From Nitriliruptoraceae bacterium (GTDB taxonomy: Bacteria > Actinomycetota > Nitriliruptoria > Nitriliruptorales > Nitriliruptoraceae): DNA of 5,784 bases. The translations under genes and the position numbers were made by a program. Shown piece after piece: positions 1-5,456 of this stretch. Position 1 is the first letter of the stretch, and the number at the start of each line of letters is the position of its first letter. The notes under the pieces are model-generated. The model made no database searches, was not told where the DNA came from, and saw only the letters and a program-made list of their open reading frames with translations. The DNA lies in assembly GCA_007134165.1 (NCBI GenBank), contig SLLJ01000083.1, positions 1-5,784 of the forward strand, read 5' to 3'.

Positions 1-216
1 CGCGCCCCGCCACCCGCGCCCACGGTCCGGACCGCCTGGGGCACCCCCGAGTCGGCGGGTGACGCATTCTCGGACGCTCCGCCACGGGCGTTGGACCTCC
101 GGCAGCGTTCCCACGACGCCGATGCGACCGAAAGGCGCCCGCTACGACTACCCGCGAGGCGGGCCGGACGACCCTGGAGCCACACCACCTTCCGGCGTAG
201 TCTCGAAGCGGGTTCA

Positions 217-246
217 TCGTGAGGGGATCGACTCGTGAGGGGATCG
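217..246 (+). repeat. 14-bp tandem repeat upstream of gene 1
   Basis: The 14-mer TCGTGAGGGGATCG occurs at 217-230 and again, identical, at 233-246, giving a 16-nt period. It lies 26 nt before the preferred ATG at 273 and just ahead of the ribosome-binding site. Its place in the leader would suit a regulator site or an RNA element, but no known operator is recognised. It also supplies the upstream GTG at 219 that makes a longer reading frame possible. The repeat is certain; a function is inference. Confidence 0.55.
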
Positions 247-258
247 GGGCGAGAGCGC

Positions 259-264
259 GGGAGG
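259..264 (+). promoter_or_regulatory. Ribosome-binding site of gene 1 (GGGAGG)
   Basis: GGGAGG is followed by 8 nt and then ATG at 273. This is a near-ideal Shine-Dalgarno match and spacing, and it decides the start against the GTG at 219, which has no comparable site. Gene 2 has the same GGGAGG-N8-ATG arrangement. Confidence 0.8.
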
Positions 265-272
265 TCGTTGGC

Positions 273-1769
273 ATGCAACAGCGATTGTTGAGGCGAAGGA
301 CGCGTCCGGTCACCGGACCGTTGGCTGAGCGGGTCTCGAGGCGGGCCGTTGTCGTCTTCGTGACGCTCATGGCGCTGGTGCTGTCGTCGGCACCCGGTCT
401 CGGCGACGCGCAGCCGTCCGAGCCGGACGGCGCTGTCGCGGTCTACCTGCTGCTGGACCAGCCGGGCGGCGGCCCGTTCCTGGTGCCCGTCTACCGTCAC
501 ACCGATGGACCGGCTGATGGGGAACAGGCGCTCGAGGCGGCGCTGGAATTGTTGCTTGAAGGGCCGACGCAGGCGGAGAGCGCGTCCCTACCGGCCGTGA
601 GTACGGGGATTCCCGGTGGCACGGCATTGCTGGGGGTGTCGATCGACGACGGCCTTGCCACCATCGACCTCACGAGCGAGTTCGAGGCCGGGGCCGGAAG
701 CTTCGCGATGTTCACCCGTCTCGGGCAGTTGGTCTTCACCGCGACCCAGTTCTCCGACGTCGAAGGTGTGGCGCTCGAGCTCGAGGGTGAAACGATCACG
801 GTGTTCTCGGTCGAGGGCATCGACGTCAGCCCGCCGGTCGATCGCACCTTCGTCGAGGGCGCCGGTGTGCTGCCGCCCATCCTGCTCGAGGTCCCACGCT
901 ACGGGGGGACCTTCGAGGCCCGGGTGTCGGGCTCGGCGACCGTTGCGGAGTTCTCCGCCCAGGTCTTCGACGGTGACGGCCGCCTGCTGGGCTCGGTTGT
1001 GGTCAGCGCCGGCGAGGTCGACGGGCGGACCGTCTTCGACGCGATGGTCCCGTACGTCTCGATCACCGAGCAGTCAGGCATCGTGCTGGTCGAGGACGAG
1101 GACGATCGGGCGGCAAGCTTGCGCGAGCATCCCGTGACGCTGGTTCCCACCCCGGTCCCGGCCGAGCGTGGGATCGACGCGGCCTGCCCGACTGCCGAGA
1201 TCCCCGAACCTGGATTCGCCGACGTTGCGCCGGGCAACGTGCATGCGGCCGCGATCGCATGCATCGCCTGGCGCGAGATCACCGTGGGCCGAACCCCGAC
1301 TACCTACGAACCGGCCGGGCCGATCACGCGCGGACAGATGGCATCGATGCTCACCCGCGCGCTGACGGTGCTGGGGCAGGAGCTGCCCGAGCAGCCAGAC
1401 TCACCGTTCCCTGACACGTCTGGGACCACCCATGCGCTGGCGATCGACCAGCTCGCGGAGCTCGGGATCGTGCTGGGCCGAGCGGACGGCAGCTACGGCC
1501 CCGGGGTGGTGGTCACCCGGGCACAGATGGCCACGTTCCTGGTCCGAACCTTCGAGCACATCGCCTTCGACCTCGAGCCGGACCGCGACTACTTCGTGGA
1601 TGATGACGGCAGCGTGCACGAACGGTCCATCAACGCGGCTGCACTCGCGGGGCTGACGGCCGGCGTCGATGGCGATCGGTTCGGTCCCAGCAACACCCTG
1701 CGACGGGACCAGATGGCGACCTTCGTCGCCAGACTGCTGGACCTTGGTGCGCCGCCGCTCGACGACTGA
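273..1769 (+). CDS. Secreted GerMN-Gmad2 protein with three SLH repeats
   Basis: The product is 498 residues from ATG 273. The frame is open back to GTG 219, but the GGGAGG site supports 273. Residues 1-24 are Arg-rich and 25-46 hydrophobic (AVVVFVTLMALVLSSAPG), a long signal peptide likely cut near GDA46. Residues about 54-195 resemble GerMN (LEAALELLLEGPT, then a strand-rich part with ATIDLTSEF). Residues about 203-292 resemble Gmad2, the Ig-like domain that often follows GerMN. Three SLH repeats follow at about 312-365, 376-428 and 439-492, with TRGQMASML, TRAQMATFL and RRDQMATFV signatures. Cys305 and Cys330 bracket the start of SLH1 and may form a disulfide. GerMN and Gmad2 are known from spore-germination and lipoprotein contexts; no lipobox is visible here, so SLH anchoring to the cell wall is the likely alternative. 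The ligand is unknown. The domain calls are from pattern recognition and no frame damage is visible. Confidence 0.88.
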   Translation: MQQRLLRRRTRPVTGPLAERVSRRAVVVFVTLMALVLSSAPGLGDAQPSEPDGAVAVYLLLDQPGGGPFLVPVYRHTDGPADGEQALEAALELLLEGPTQAESASLPAVSTGIPGGTALLGVSIDDGLATIDLTSEFEAGAGSFAMFTRLGQLVFTATQFSDVEGVALELEGETITVFSVEGIDVSPPVDRTFVEGAGVLPPILLEVPRYGGTFEARVSGSATVAEFSAQVFDGDGRLLGSVVVSAGEVDGRTVFDAMVPYVSITEQSGIVLVEDEDDRAASLREHPVTLVPTPVPAERGIDAACPTAEIPEPGFADVAPGNVHAAAIACIAWREITVGRTPTTYEPAGPITRGQMASMLTRALTVLGQELPEQPDSPFPDTSGTTHALAIDQLAELGIVLGRADGSYGPGVVVTRAQMATFLVRTFEHIAFDLEPDRDYFVDDDGSVHERSINAAALAGLTAGVDGDRFGPSNTLRRDQMATFVARLLDLGAPPLDD

Positions 1770-1772
1770 CCG

Positions 1773-1891
1773 CAGCTTGCGCGTGGGCGAGGGTTGATGC
1801 GAGCCGCCGTCGCGGGTTTGCGCGAAACGCGCGTGGGCGAGTGCTTCGTCCGGGCGCGTGAGGTCGTGCGGCTCGAAACTCGCGTGGGCGA
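1773..1891. repeat. Three direct repeats with 50-51 nt period
   Basis: The 11-mer CGCGTGGGCGA occurs three times, at 1780-1790, 1830-1840 and 1881-1891, starting 4 nt after the stop codon of gene 1. The last two copies extend leftward to an 18-mer (1823-1840 and 1874-1891) with one mismatch, CGAAAC(G/T)CGCGTGGGCGA. The spacer sequences differ. Copy 2 overlaps a small hairpin, GCGCG-AAA-CGCGC at 1820-1832. The regular spacing suggests a decayed tandem array or a repeated protein-binding site. The spacers are far too variable, and the repeats too short, for a CRISPR array. Confidence 0.6.
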
Positions 1892-2073
1892 AGGTTGCGT
1901 GGGCCGACCTCGTGCTGCCTGGTGCGCAAAGCGTCCCGGATGCACTGGGGCGGGTCGTGGGCCGCCACCTCGGCGTCGCCGGCAGGCAGTTGGTGGCCGA
2001 GGACGACGAGGTCTTGCCGTGGCTCGCTGACCGGTACGGGGAGCGGCGCTGCAGCCCATGCTCGGTCCGACCC

Positions 2074-2126
2074 CGGTCGCCGGTGAGGACCGGTGTGTTC
2101 ATTGGTTGCGTGCGCATGCTGTGCTG
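2074..2126 (+). repeat. Dispersed 53-bp repeat, copy 1
   Basis: This segment starts CGGTCGCCGGT and ends GCTGTGCTG. It matches 2629-2681 in the same orientation without gaps, with 44 of 53 identical positions. The invariant blocks are CGGTCGCCGGT, AGGACC, CATTGGTTG, GTGCG and GCTGTGCTG. On the minus strand both copies read in the same phase as QHS..RTQPM.T.VLTGDR, but the differences are not mainly at third codon positions, so coding is not supported. It is probably part of a wider repeat family, which cannot be tested in this window. Confidence 0.6.
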
Positions 2127-2271
2127 GGAGACGAGGTCGTCGAGATCGACGTTCGGGCTGGTCAGCCATGATGCGACTGTCCACGGGATGGTGGCCACCG
2201 CGGTGCGCTTCTCGACGTCAACGGCGGCGCCGATGCCCGCGGCTCCGGGCCGGAGCAGCGCGTCCGGAGCG

Positions 2272-2321
2272 GTTGTGTCCTGCAGTTCGAGGCTTCGGGG
2301 CCTCGAACTGCAGGACACAAC
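2272..2321. repeat. Perfect 22-bp-stem palindrome, copy 1
   Basis: The left arm 2272-2293 (starting GTTGTGTCCTGCAG) is perfectly complementary to the right arm 2300-2321, leaving a 6-nt loop TTCGGG. The same 50-nt element recurs at 5457-5506 with one loop base changed. It lacks a T-tract, so it is not a textbook intrinsic terminator, though T-less hairpins can act as terminators in high-GC actinobacteria. It sits 502 nt after the stop of gene 1 and 423 nt before the start of gene 2. It could be a REP-like element, a small non-autonomous mobile element, or a terminator left from a lost gene. Confidence 0.85.
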
Positions 2322-2345
2322 GCGGGGGCTCGGGCCACCCCCGCG
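2321..2345. repeat. GC-rich hairpin directly after palindrome copy 1
   Basis: CGCGGGGG at 2321-2328 pairs perfectly with CCCCCGCG at 2338-2345 around a 9-nt loop. It shares base 2321 with the preceding palindrome, so two strong hairpins stand back to back. No T-tract follows. Palindrome copy 2 has no equivalent second hairpin. Confidence 0.5.
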
Positions 2346-2404
2346 GCGTGGATGCAACCTCGGATCGTGCCGCCCGCCGGTCTCGGGTGCGGCACACCGG
2401 CTTC

Positions 2405-2560
2405 ATGAGCACACCCCAGGATCTGGTCGAAACGCTGCGGTCCGCGACTCCCGAGGAGTATGTGCGGGTCGTGGCAGACTGGTTTGGCCGGGCCACGCAC
2501 CGCGAGGTCGAACCGCAGCCTACGGGCAACGAGGTGATCGATGTTCTCGTCGCCGCCCGG
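2405..2560 (+). pseudogene. Short coding-like remnant, unknown function
   Basis: From ATG 2405 about 52 codons read like real protein: MSTPQDLVETLRSATPEEY, then VRVVADWFG and a GNEVIDVLVAA end. Composition is balanced and roughly four-fifths of third positions are G or C. After about 2560 the frame turns into Arg/Gly-rich text and runs on through the 53-bp repeat and into gene 2, so the natural end appears lost. No clear ribosome-binding site precedes the ATG. It may be the N-terminal stub of a truncated gene. The acidic helix followed by a VIDVLV strand faintly recalls nuclease-like folds, but that is too weak for a name. It could also be chance. Confidence 0.3.
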
Positions 2561-2628
2561 CGACCCCGCCGGAACCCGGGCGCACGTTTCGGTCGTCTTC
2601 CTGGGACGTTGGCGTCGCGAGGGTCCTT

Positions 2629-2681
2629 CGGTCGCCGGTCAGGACCCGAGTGCCCATTGGTTGGGTGCGTCGGCTGTGCTG
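2629..2681 (+). repeat. Dispersed 53-bp repeat, copy 2
   Basis: This is the second copy of the element at 2074-2126, ungapped, with 9 mismatches in 53 positions. It ends 63 nt before the ATG of gene 2, so it lies where a promoter or leader could be. No clear -10/-35 pair is visible in it. Confidence 0.6.
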
Positions 2682-2730
2682 AGGTGGGAGGCACGGCCAG
2701 CGGCGCCACCCGCCAGCCCGCCGCGTGGCT

Positions 2731-2736
2731 GGGAGG
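2731..2736 (+). promoter_or_regulatory. Ribosome-binding site of gene 2 (GGGAGG)
   Basis: GGGAGG is followed by 8 nt and then ATG 2745, the same motif and spacing as in gene 1. It selects ATG 2745 over the upstream ATG 2541, the in-frame ATG 2754 and ATG 2769. The signal peptide begins shortly after 2745, which agrees. Confidence 0.8.
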
Positions 2737-2744
2737 CGGTCGGG

Positions 2745-3758
2745 ATGCTCGGGATGCTCAGCGGTTCGATGCCACGGCGTACGACGGTGGGATCTGCGAC
2801 GGCTGCGCTGCTGCTCGCCACCTTGGCGATGCCTGCGTCCAGCGCGCCGGCTGGGGGTGCGCTCACCGCCGCCGGCGGAGCGGCCGCCACCGCCGATGGA
2901 GCGCTCACCGCGACCTCGACGTCCTGCACCGGCTTCCCCGACGTCGCACTCGATGACACCCACGCCCGCGCCATTGCCGCCATCGCCGAGGTGGGCATCA
3001 CCACCGGGCGTGTGGATGGGACCTACGATCCGGCGGGGTTCGTGACCCGGGCGCAGATGGCGACGTTCCTGGCCGACGCGCTGGAGCTTCCGACGGGGGA
3101 TGTGGCGCAGTTGCCGTTCCCGGATGTGGATCCGGGCAGTGTGCATGCGCCGCGGATCGTGGCGATCTACCAGGCGGGGGTGACCACCGGGCGTGTGGAC
3201 GGGACCTACGACCCGGCGGGGTTCGTGACCCGGGCGCAGATGGCCACGTTCCTGTCCAACGCGCTGAGGCTGCGCAGCTACGAACAAATCGATGTCAGCG
3301 GCGCAGTCCGGGTGCTCACGGTCCCCGGCGACCATGCCAGCATCCAGGCGGCGATCGACGCGGCCGACGACGGTGACGCGGTGCTCGTCGGCCCGGGGAC
3401 CTACGCCGAGCAGATCGACCTGCGCGGTCGGGAGATCATCGTCACCAGCAGCGACGGCCCCGAGGTCACCGTCATCGACGCCGACAGCCAGGGCGTGGTC
3501 GTCACGGCCACGAACGGCGAGACCAGCGACACGGTGCTGCACGGCTTCACCTTGACCCGCGGGCTGCGGCTCGACGACACCGATGCCCGCGGTCGGCTCT
3601 GGAACCACGGGGGCGGGGTGTGGGTGAATGAGGCCAGCCCGACGCTGTCCTGGCTGATCGTCGAGAACAACGCGGCGGTGCAGTTTGGTGGCGGGTGGCG
3701 ATCCGCGGCGAGGGTGCCTCCCCGCGGATCGTCGACAGCATCGTACGTGACAACCTGA
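2745..3758 (+). CDS. Gene 2, first frame: signal peptide, two SLH repeats, start of beta-helix
   Basis: Read as given, this frame makes 337 residues; the last about 20 (after GGG317, ending ASYVTT) are out of frame. The N-terminus has MPRRTT at 9-14, a hydrophobic ATAALLLATLAMPASSA stretch and an Ala/Gly-rich linker, fitting a signal peptide cut near 31-36. SLH1 starts GFPDV and SLH2 starts LPFPDV; each contains TTGRVDGTYDPAGFVTRAQ. Only two SLH repeats are present, where three is the common anchoring number. Cys61 precedes SLH1, but the partner Cys seen in gene 1 is replaced by Ala here. From residue 193 the entry module SIQAAIDAADDGDAVLVGPG begins the beta-helix, followed by HGFTLTRG and GGGVWVNEASPTLSWLIVENN coils. 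A truncated product could in principle still be exported and anchored. Confidence 0.75.
   Translation: MLGMLSGSMPRRTTVGSATAALLLATLAMPASSAPAGGALTAAGGAAATADGALTATSTSCTGFPDVALDDTHARAIAAIAEVGITTGRVDGTYDPAGFVTRAQMATFLADALELPTGDVAQLPFPDVDPGSVHAPRIVAIYQAGVTTGRVDGTYDPAGFVTRAQMATFLSNALRLRSYEQIDVSGAVRVLTVPGDHASIQAAIDAADDGDAVLVGPGTYAEQIDLRGREIIVTSSDGPEVTVIDADSQGVVVTATNGETSDTVLHGFTLTRGLRLDDTDARGRLWNHGGGVWVNEASPTLSWLIVENNAAVQFGGGWRSAARVPPRGSSTASYVTT
3000..3254 (+). repeat. Near-identical 72-bp direct duplication inside the SLH repeats
   Basis: Positions 3000-3071 and 3183-3254 match at 69 of 72 bases with a 183-nt (61-codon) offset. The three differences (GAT/GAC twice, GCG/GCC once) are all synonymous, so 24 encoded residues are identical. 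The rest of the two SLH repeats is clearly diverged. This points to recent gene conversion or recombination limited to the conserved core of the repeat. Confidence 0.85.
3693..3695 (+). other. Frame break 1 in gene 2 (GGG, one G short)
   Basis: Upstream text QFGGG ends in the first frame; downstream AIRGEGASPRIVDSIVRDN continues in the -1 frame. Making the GGG run GGGG gives GGT GGC GGG GTG GCG ATC, read as GGGVAIRGEGASPRI with no loss of sense. This is the signature of a one-base deletion in a G run, either genomic or a sequencing error. Confidence 0.75.
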
Positions 3759-4570
3759 GCCACATGAGTGGCGGTGGGATCGTGGTGCTCGACGGCGCCG
3801 AGCCGGAGTTGCGCGATGTCGACCTCACCGGCAACGCGGCGGAGTTCGCCGGAGCGATGCTGCTGCTGAACGGGTCGTCGTCGACGATCATCGGTGGTCA
3901 CGTGCGCGACAACTGGCACGGCTACGACCCGGGCAAGGAGTGGCTGCAGCAGTGGATCGACGGCACGTGGTCGGAGCCGACCGACGCGGCCCAGGTGCCC
4001 TGGTTCCCGACCGTGATGGCCGTGCAGGACGCGGCGCCGACGATCCACTGCACGTTGCTGGAGGGCAACGAGGGCGGAGCGGTCGGTGCCCTGTCGGGGG
4101 CCTCGTTGGTGCTGCGCGACAGCGTGCTGCAGCGCAACGGCACGCCGCACGCGGGCACGTGGACGGGTGGGGTCGCGGTGATCCAGGGTGCGACAGCCCA
4201 ACTGTCGGGCAACGTGATCCGCAACAACACCGGCCCGGCGGTGACCCTCGAGGCCGACACCGCACGTATCAACGGCGCGGCGAGCGCCACCTCGATCGAG
4301 CAGGGCAACACCATCAGCGGCGAGGTGCTGCTGCTCCCGCTGGCTGCCCAAGAGCGCCCCACGCCTTCGTCGCCACGCACCCTGAGGGTCCCGGCCGACC
4401 ACCCGACGATCCAGGCGGCCATCGAGGCGTCGCAGGATGGGGACACGGTCGTGGTCGCGCCGGGGACCTACACCGGAGTGGTGCAACTACTCGGGCGGCG
4501 GATCACGCTGCGCAGCGAGGATCCCACGGACCCCGAGGTGGTCGCGGCCACGATCATCCAGGCGCCGCCG
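3695..4570 (+). CDS. Gene 2, second frame: middle of beta-helix and second entry module
   Basis: This stretch supplies residues 318-609 of the restored protein. It starts AIRGEGASPRIVDSIVRDN and runs through repeated coils of the form xxAxLxLxDSxLxxNxGxAV, such as PTIHCTLLEGNEGGAVGAL and LVLRDSVLQRNG, whose Asn and hydrophobic ladder positions mark a parallel beta-helix. At residue 549 a second entry module begins (VPADHPTIQAAIEASQDGD, then TVVVAPGTY), a diverged copy of the one at 193. The frame stays open to 4990, but sense is lost after APP at about 4570 (it becomes ASPGCCRTPRV). An initiator at GTG 3695 has no ribosome-binding site, so separate translation is unlikely. Confidence 0.7.
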
Positions 4571-4571
4571 G
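4570..4571 (+). other. Frame break 2 in gene 2
   Basis: Sense passes from the second frame (ATIIQAPP) to the third (GIAGVLSHTARPTVRDN) in the GC-rich stretch 4561-4573. One extra G at CCGGC (making CCGGGC) would join them. The exact base cannot be fixed, because the local GCC/CCG repeats let the break slide by several bases. Comparison with the first module suggests a larger loss is also possible here. Confidence 0.65.
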
Positions 4572-5412
4572 CATCGCCGGGGTGTTGTCGCACACCGCGC
4601 GTCCGACCGTGCGCGACAACCTCTTCCTCGACAACGGCCACACCAACGGTGCGCCTGGTGGTGGCATGGGCTCGGACTACGGCTACACCATGGGGTACGG
4701 CGGCTGGGCCTCCACCTCGACGGTCGAGGACAACCGGTTCGAGGGCAACCGGGCCGGGTTCGCCAGCCTGTACGGGGAGAGCTTCGAGCTACCGTCCTGG
4801 CACGGAAACGTGCTGGAAGACAACCTCGGCACCGGCATCTGGATCGATGCACCGACCCGTGGACAGATTCACGCGAACCTGGCGCGTGCGTCGGCGGACG
4901 ACCAGGTCGCCTCGGAGCGCGGCGCCGGCAGCGCCAGCATCGGGATGGTGCTCGGCTACCACGCCGAGCCGACGCTGCACAACAACGTGATTGTCGGCTA
5001 CCCGTGGACGAACCTGCTCATCGGCGGTGGTCGGGTGACGGTGGATCACCACACCCTGGTCCACGACCCGGATGCAGACACTCTCCGACGGGTGATCGAG
5101 GTCCAGAACGCCGAGTTGGTGCTGCGCAACAGCATCCTGGCCCACGGTGAGCTGATCACCTACGGCGAGGGAGTTGCGACGCCCGAGGTCCACTCGACGC
5201 TGTGGTTCGATCCGCGGTTCGGGTCCGAGCCGTTGCCAGGTACCGGCAACCTGCATGCGGATCCGCGCTTCGTGTCCCCCGAGGATCTGCGGCTCGAGAC
5301 CGGTTCGCCGGCGCGTGATGCCGGCCCCGACGTCGGGGTGCGCACCGACATCGTGGGCATCTCGCGGCCGCAGGGTGACGGCTTCGACCTCGGTGCCTAC
5401 GAGCATCCGTGA
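4570..5412 (+). CDS. Gene 2, third frame: C-terminal part of beta-helix
   Basis: This stretch supplies residues 610-889 of the restored protein. It holds coils such as TARPTVRDNLFLDN, TSTVEDNRFEGNRAGF, HGNVLEDNLGTGIWID, PTLHNNVIVG and LVLRNSILAHG, spaced as in right-handed parallel beta-helix proteins. A Gly/Tyr-rich loop (GGGMGSDYGYTMGYGGW) interrupts them. The C-terminus, DPRFVSPEDLRLETGSPARD then GFDLGAYEHP and TGA at 5410-5412, is the usual end of this class of surface protein. The frame is open upstream to 3940, but that part is only an overlap of the second frame. No good ribosome-binding site exists inside it, so it is a gene fragment, not an independent gene. Confidence 0.75.
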   Translation, partial: GIAGVLSHTARPTVRDNLFLDNGHTNGAPGGGMGSDYGYTMGYGGWASTSTVEDNRFEGNRAGFASLYGESFELPSWHGNVLEDNLGTGIWIDAPTRGQIHANLARASADDQVASERGAGSASIGMVLGYHAEPTLHNNVIVGYPWTNLLIGGGRVTVDHHTLVHDPDADTLRRVIEVQNAELVLRNSILAHGELITYGEGVATPEVHSTLWFDPRFGSEPLPGTGNLHADPRFVSPEDLRLETGSPARDAGPDVGVRTDIVGISRPQGDGFDLGAYEHP

Positions 5413-5456
5413 GGTTGACGCGTTGTGCGGTGGCGCCGCAGCGCCCGCCCGGAGCC

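Larger units (their letters stand above)
1770..2744. other. Repeat-rich 975-nt intergenic region
   Basis: No intact gene is supported here. Long open frames exist on both strands (for example 1858-2682 on + and 1401-2357 on -), but they read straight through palindromic repeats, are rich in Arg, Ser and Pro, overlap gene 1 or gene 2, and show no domain. The region holds three short direct repeats (1773-1891), two copies of a dispersed 53-bp repeat (2074-2126 and 2629-2681), a long palindrome (2272-2321), an adjoining hairpin (2321-2345) and a short coding-like stretch (2405-2560). It looks like a place where repeats accumulate and older genes have decayed. Confidence 0.6.
2745..5412 (+). pseudogene. 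SLH-anchored right-handed beta-helix protein gene, frame broken twice
   Basis: One gene spans three reading frames. Adding one base at about 3693-3695 and one at about 4570 restores an 889-residue protein. Its order is signal peptide (1 to about 36), two SLH repeats (63-115 and 124-176), a first beta-helix entry module (VPGDHASIQAAID, from 193), helix coils to about 540, a second entry module (VPADHPTIQAAIE, from 549), further coils, and a typical end (GSPARDAG at 854-861, FDLGAYEHP at 881-889). Such parallel beta-helix proteins (pectate-lyase/NosD-like fold) bind or cleave polysaccharides or act as adhesins. No catalytic set can be assigned, so the function is open. Residue choice and codon bias look normal on both sides of each break, which argues for sequencing error or very recent inactivation. 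Both shifts go the same way and do not compensate each other. The gene appears monocistronic and a palindrome follows 44 nt after the stop. Confidence 0.85.

Noticed and set aside
23..34. 12-bp perfect palindrome CGGTCCGGACCG
   Set aside because: Self-complementary 12-mers of this kind are not rare in GC-rich DNA, and nothing nearby supports an operator.
91..203. Promoter of gene 1 (TTGGAC at 91 or TAGTCT at 198)
   Set aside because: Neither hexamer has a partner at proper spacing, so a promoter cannot be supported.
1..216. Tail of an upstream gene
   Set aside because: One frame is open from 1 to the stop at 220-222, but its third-position bias and residue content are not gene-like, and no domain is seen on either strand.
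219..272. Longer N-terminus of gene 1 from GTG 219
   Set aside because: No ribosome-binding site precedes it; GGGAGG with 8-nt spacing favours ATG 273, and the extra 18 residues would lengthen an already long signal-peptide n-region.
1773..1891. CRISPR array
   Set aside because: There are only three short, imperfect repeats of 11-18 bp, and no cas genes are in the window.
1401..2357. 318-codon open frame on the minus strand
   Set aside because: It overlaps the 3' end of gene 1, reads through the palindrome, and is a Ser/Arg/Pro-rich shadow typical of high-GC DNA; no domain or ribosome-binding site is seen.
1858..2682. 274-codon open frame on the plus strand between the genes
   Set aside because: A short part around VPDALGRVVGRHLGVAGRQL looks protein-like, but the frame crosses the palindrome and both 53-bp repeats and has no support from codon bias or motifs.
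2541..2744. Longer N-terminus of gene 2 from ATG 2541
   Set aside because: It would put 68 residues before the signal peptide and translate through the 53-bp repeat; ATG 2745 has an ideal ribosome-binding site.
3690..3700. Programmed -1 ribosomal frameshift
   Set aside because: There is no slippery heptamer of the known X XXY YYZ kind, and two such events would be needed in one gene.
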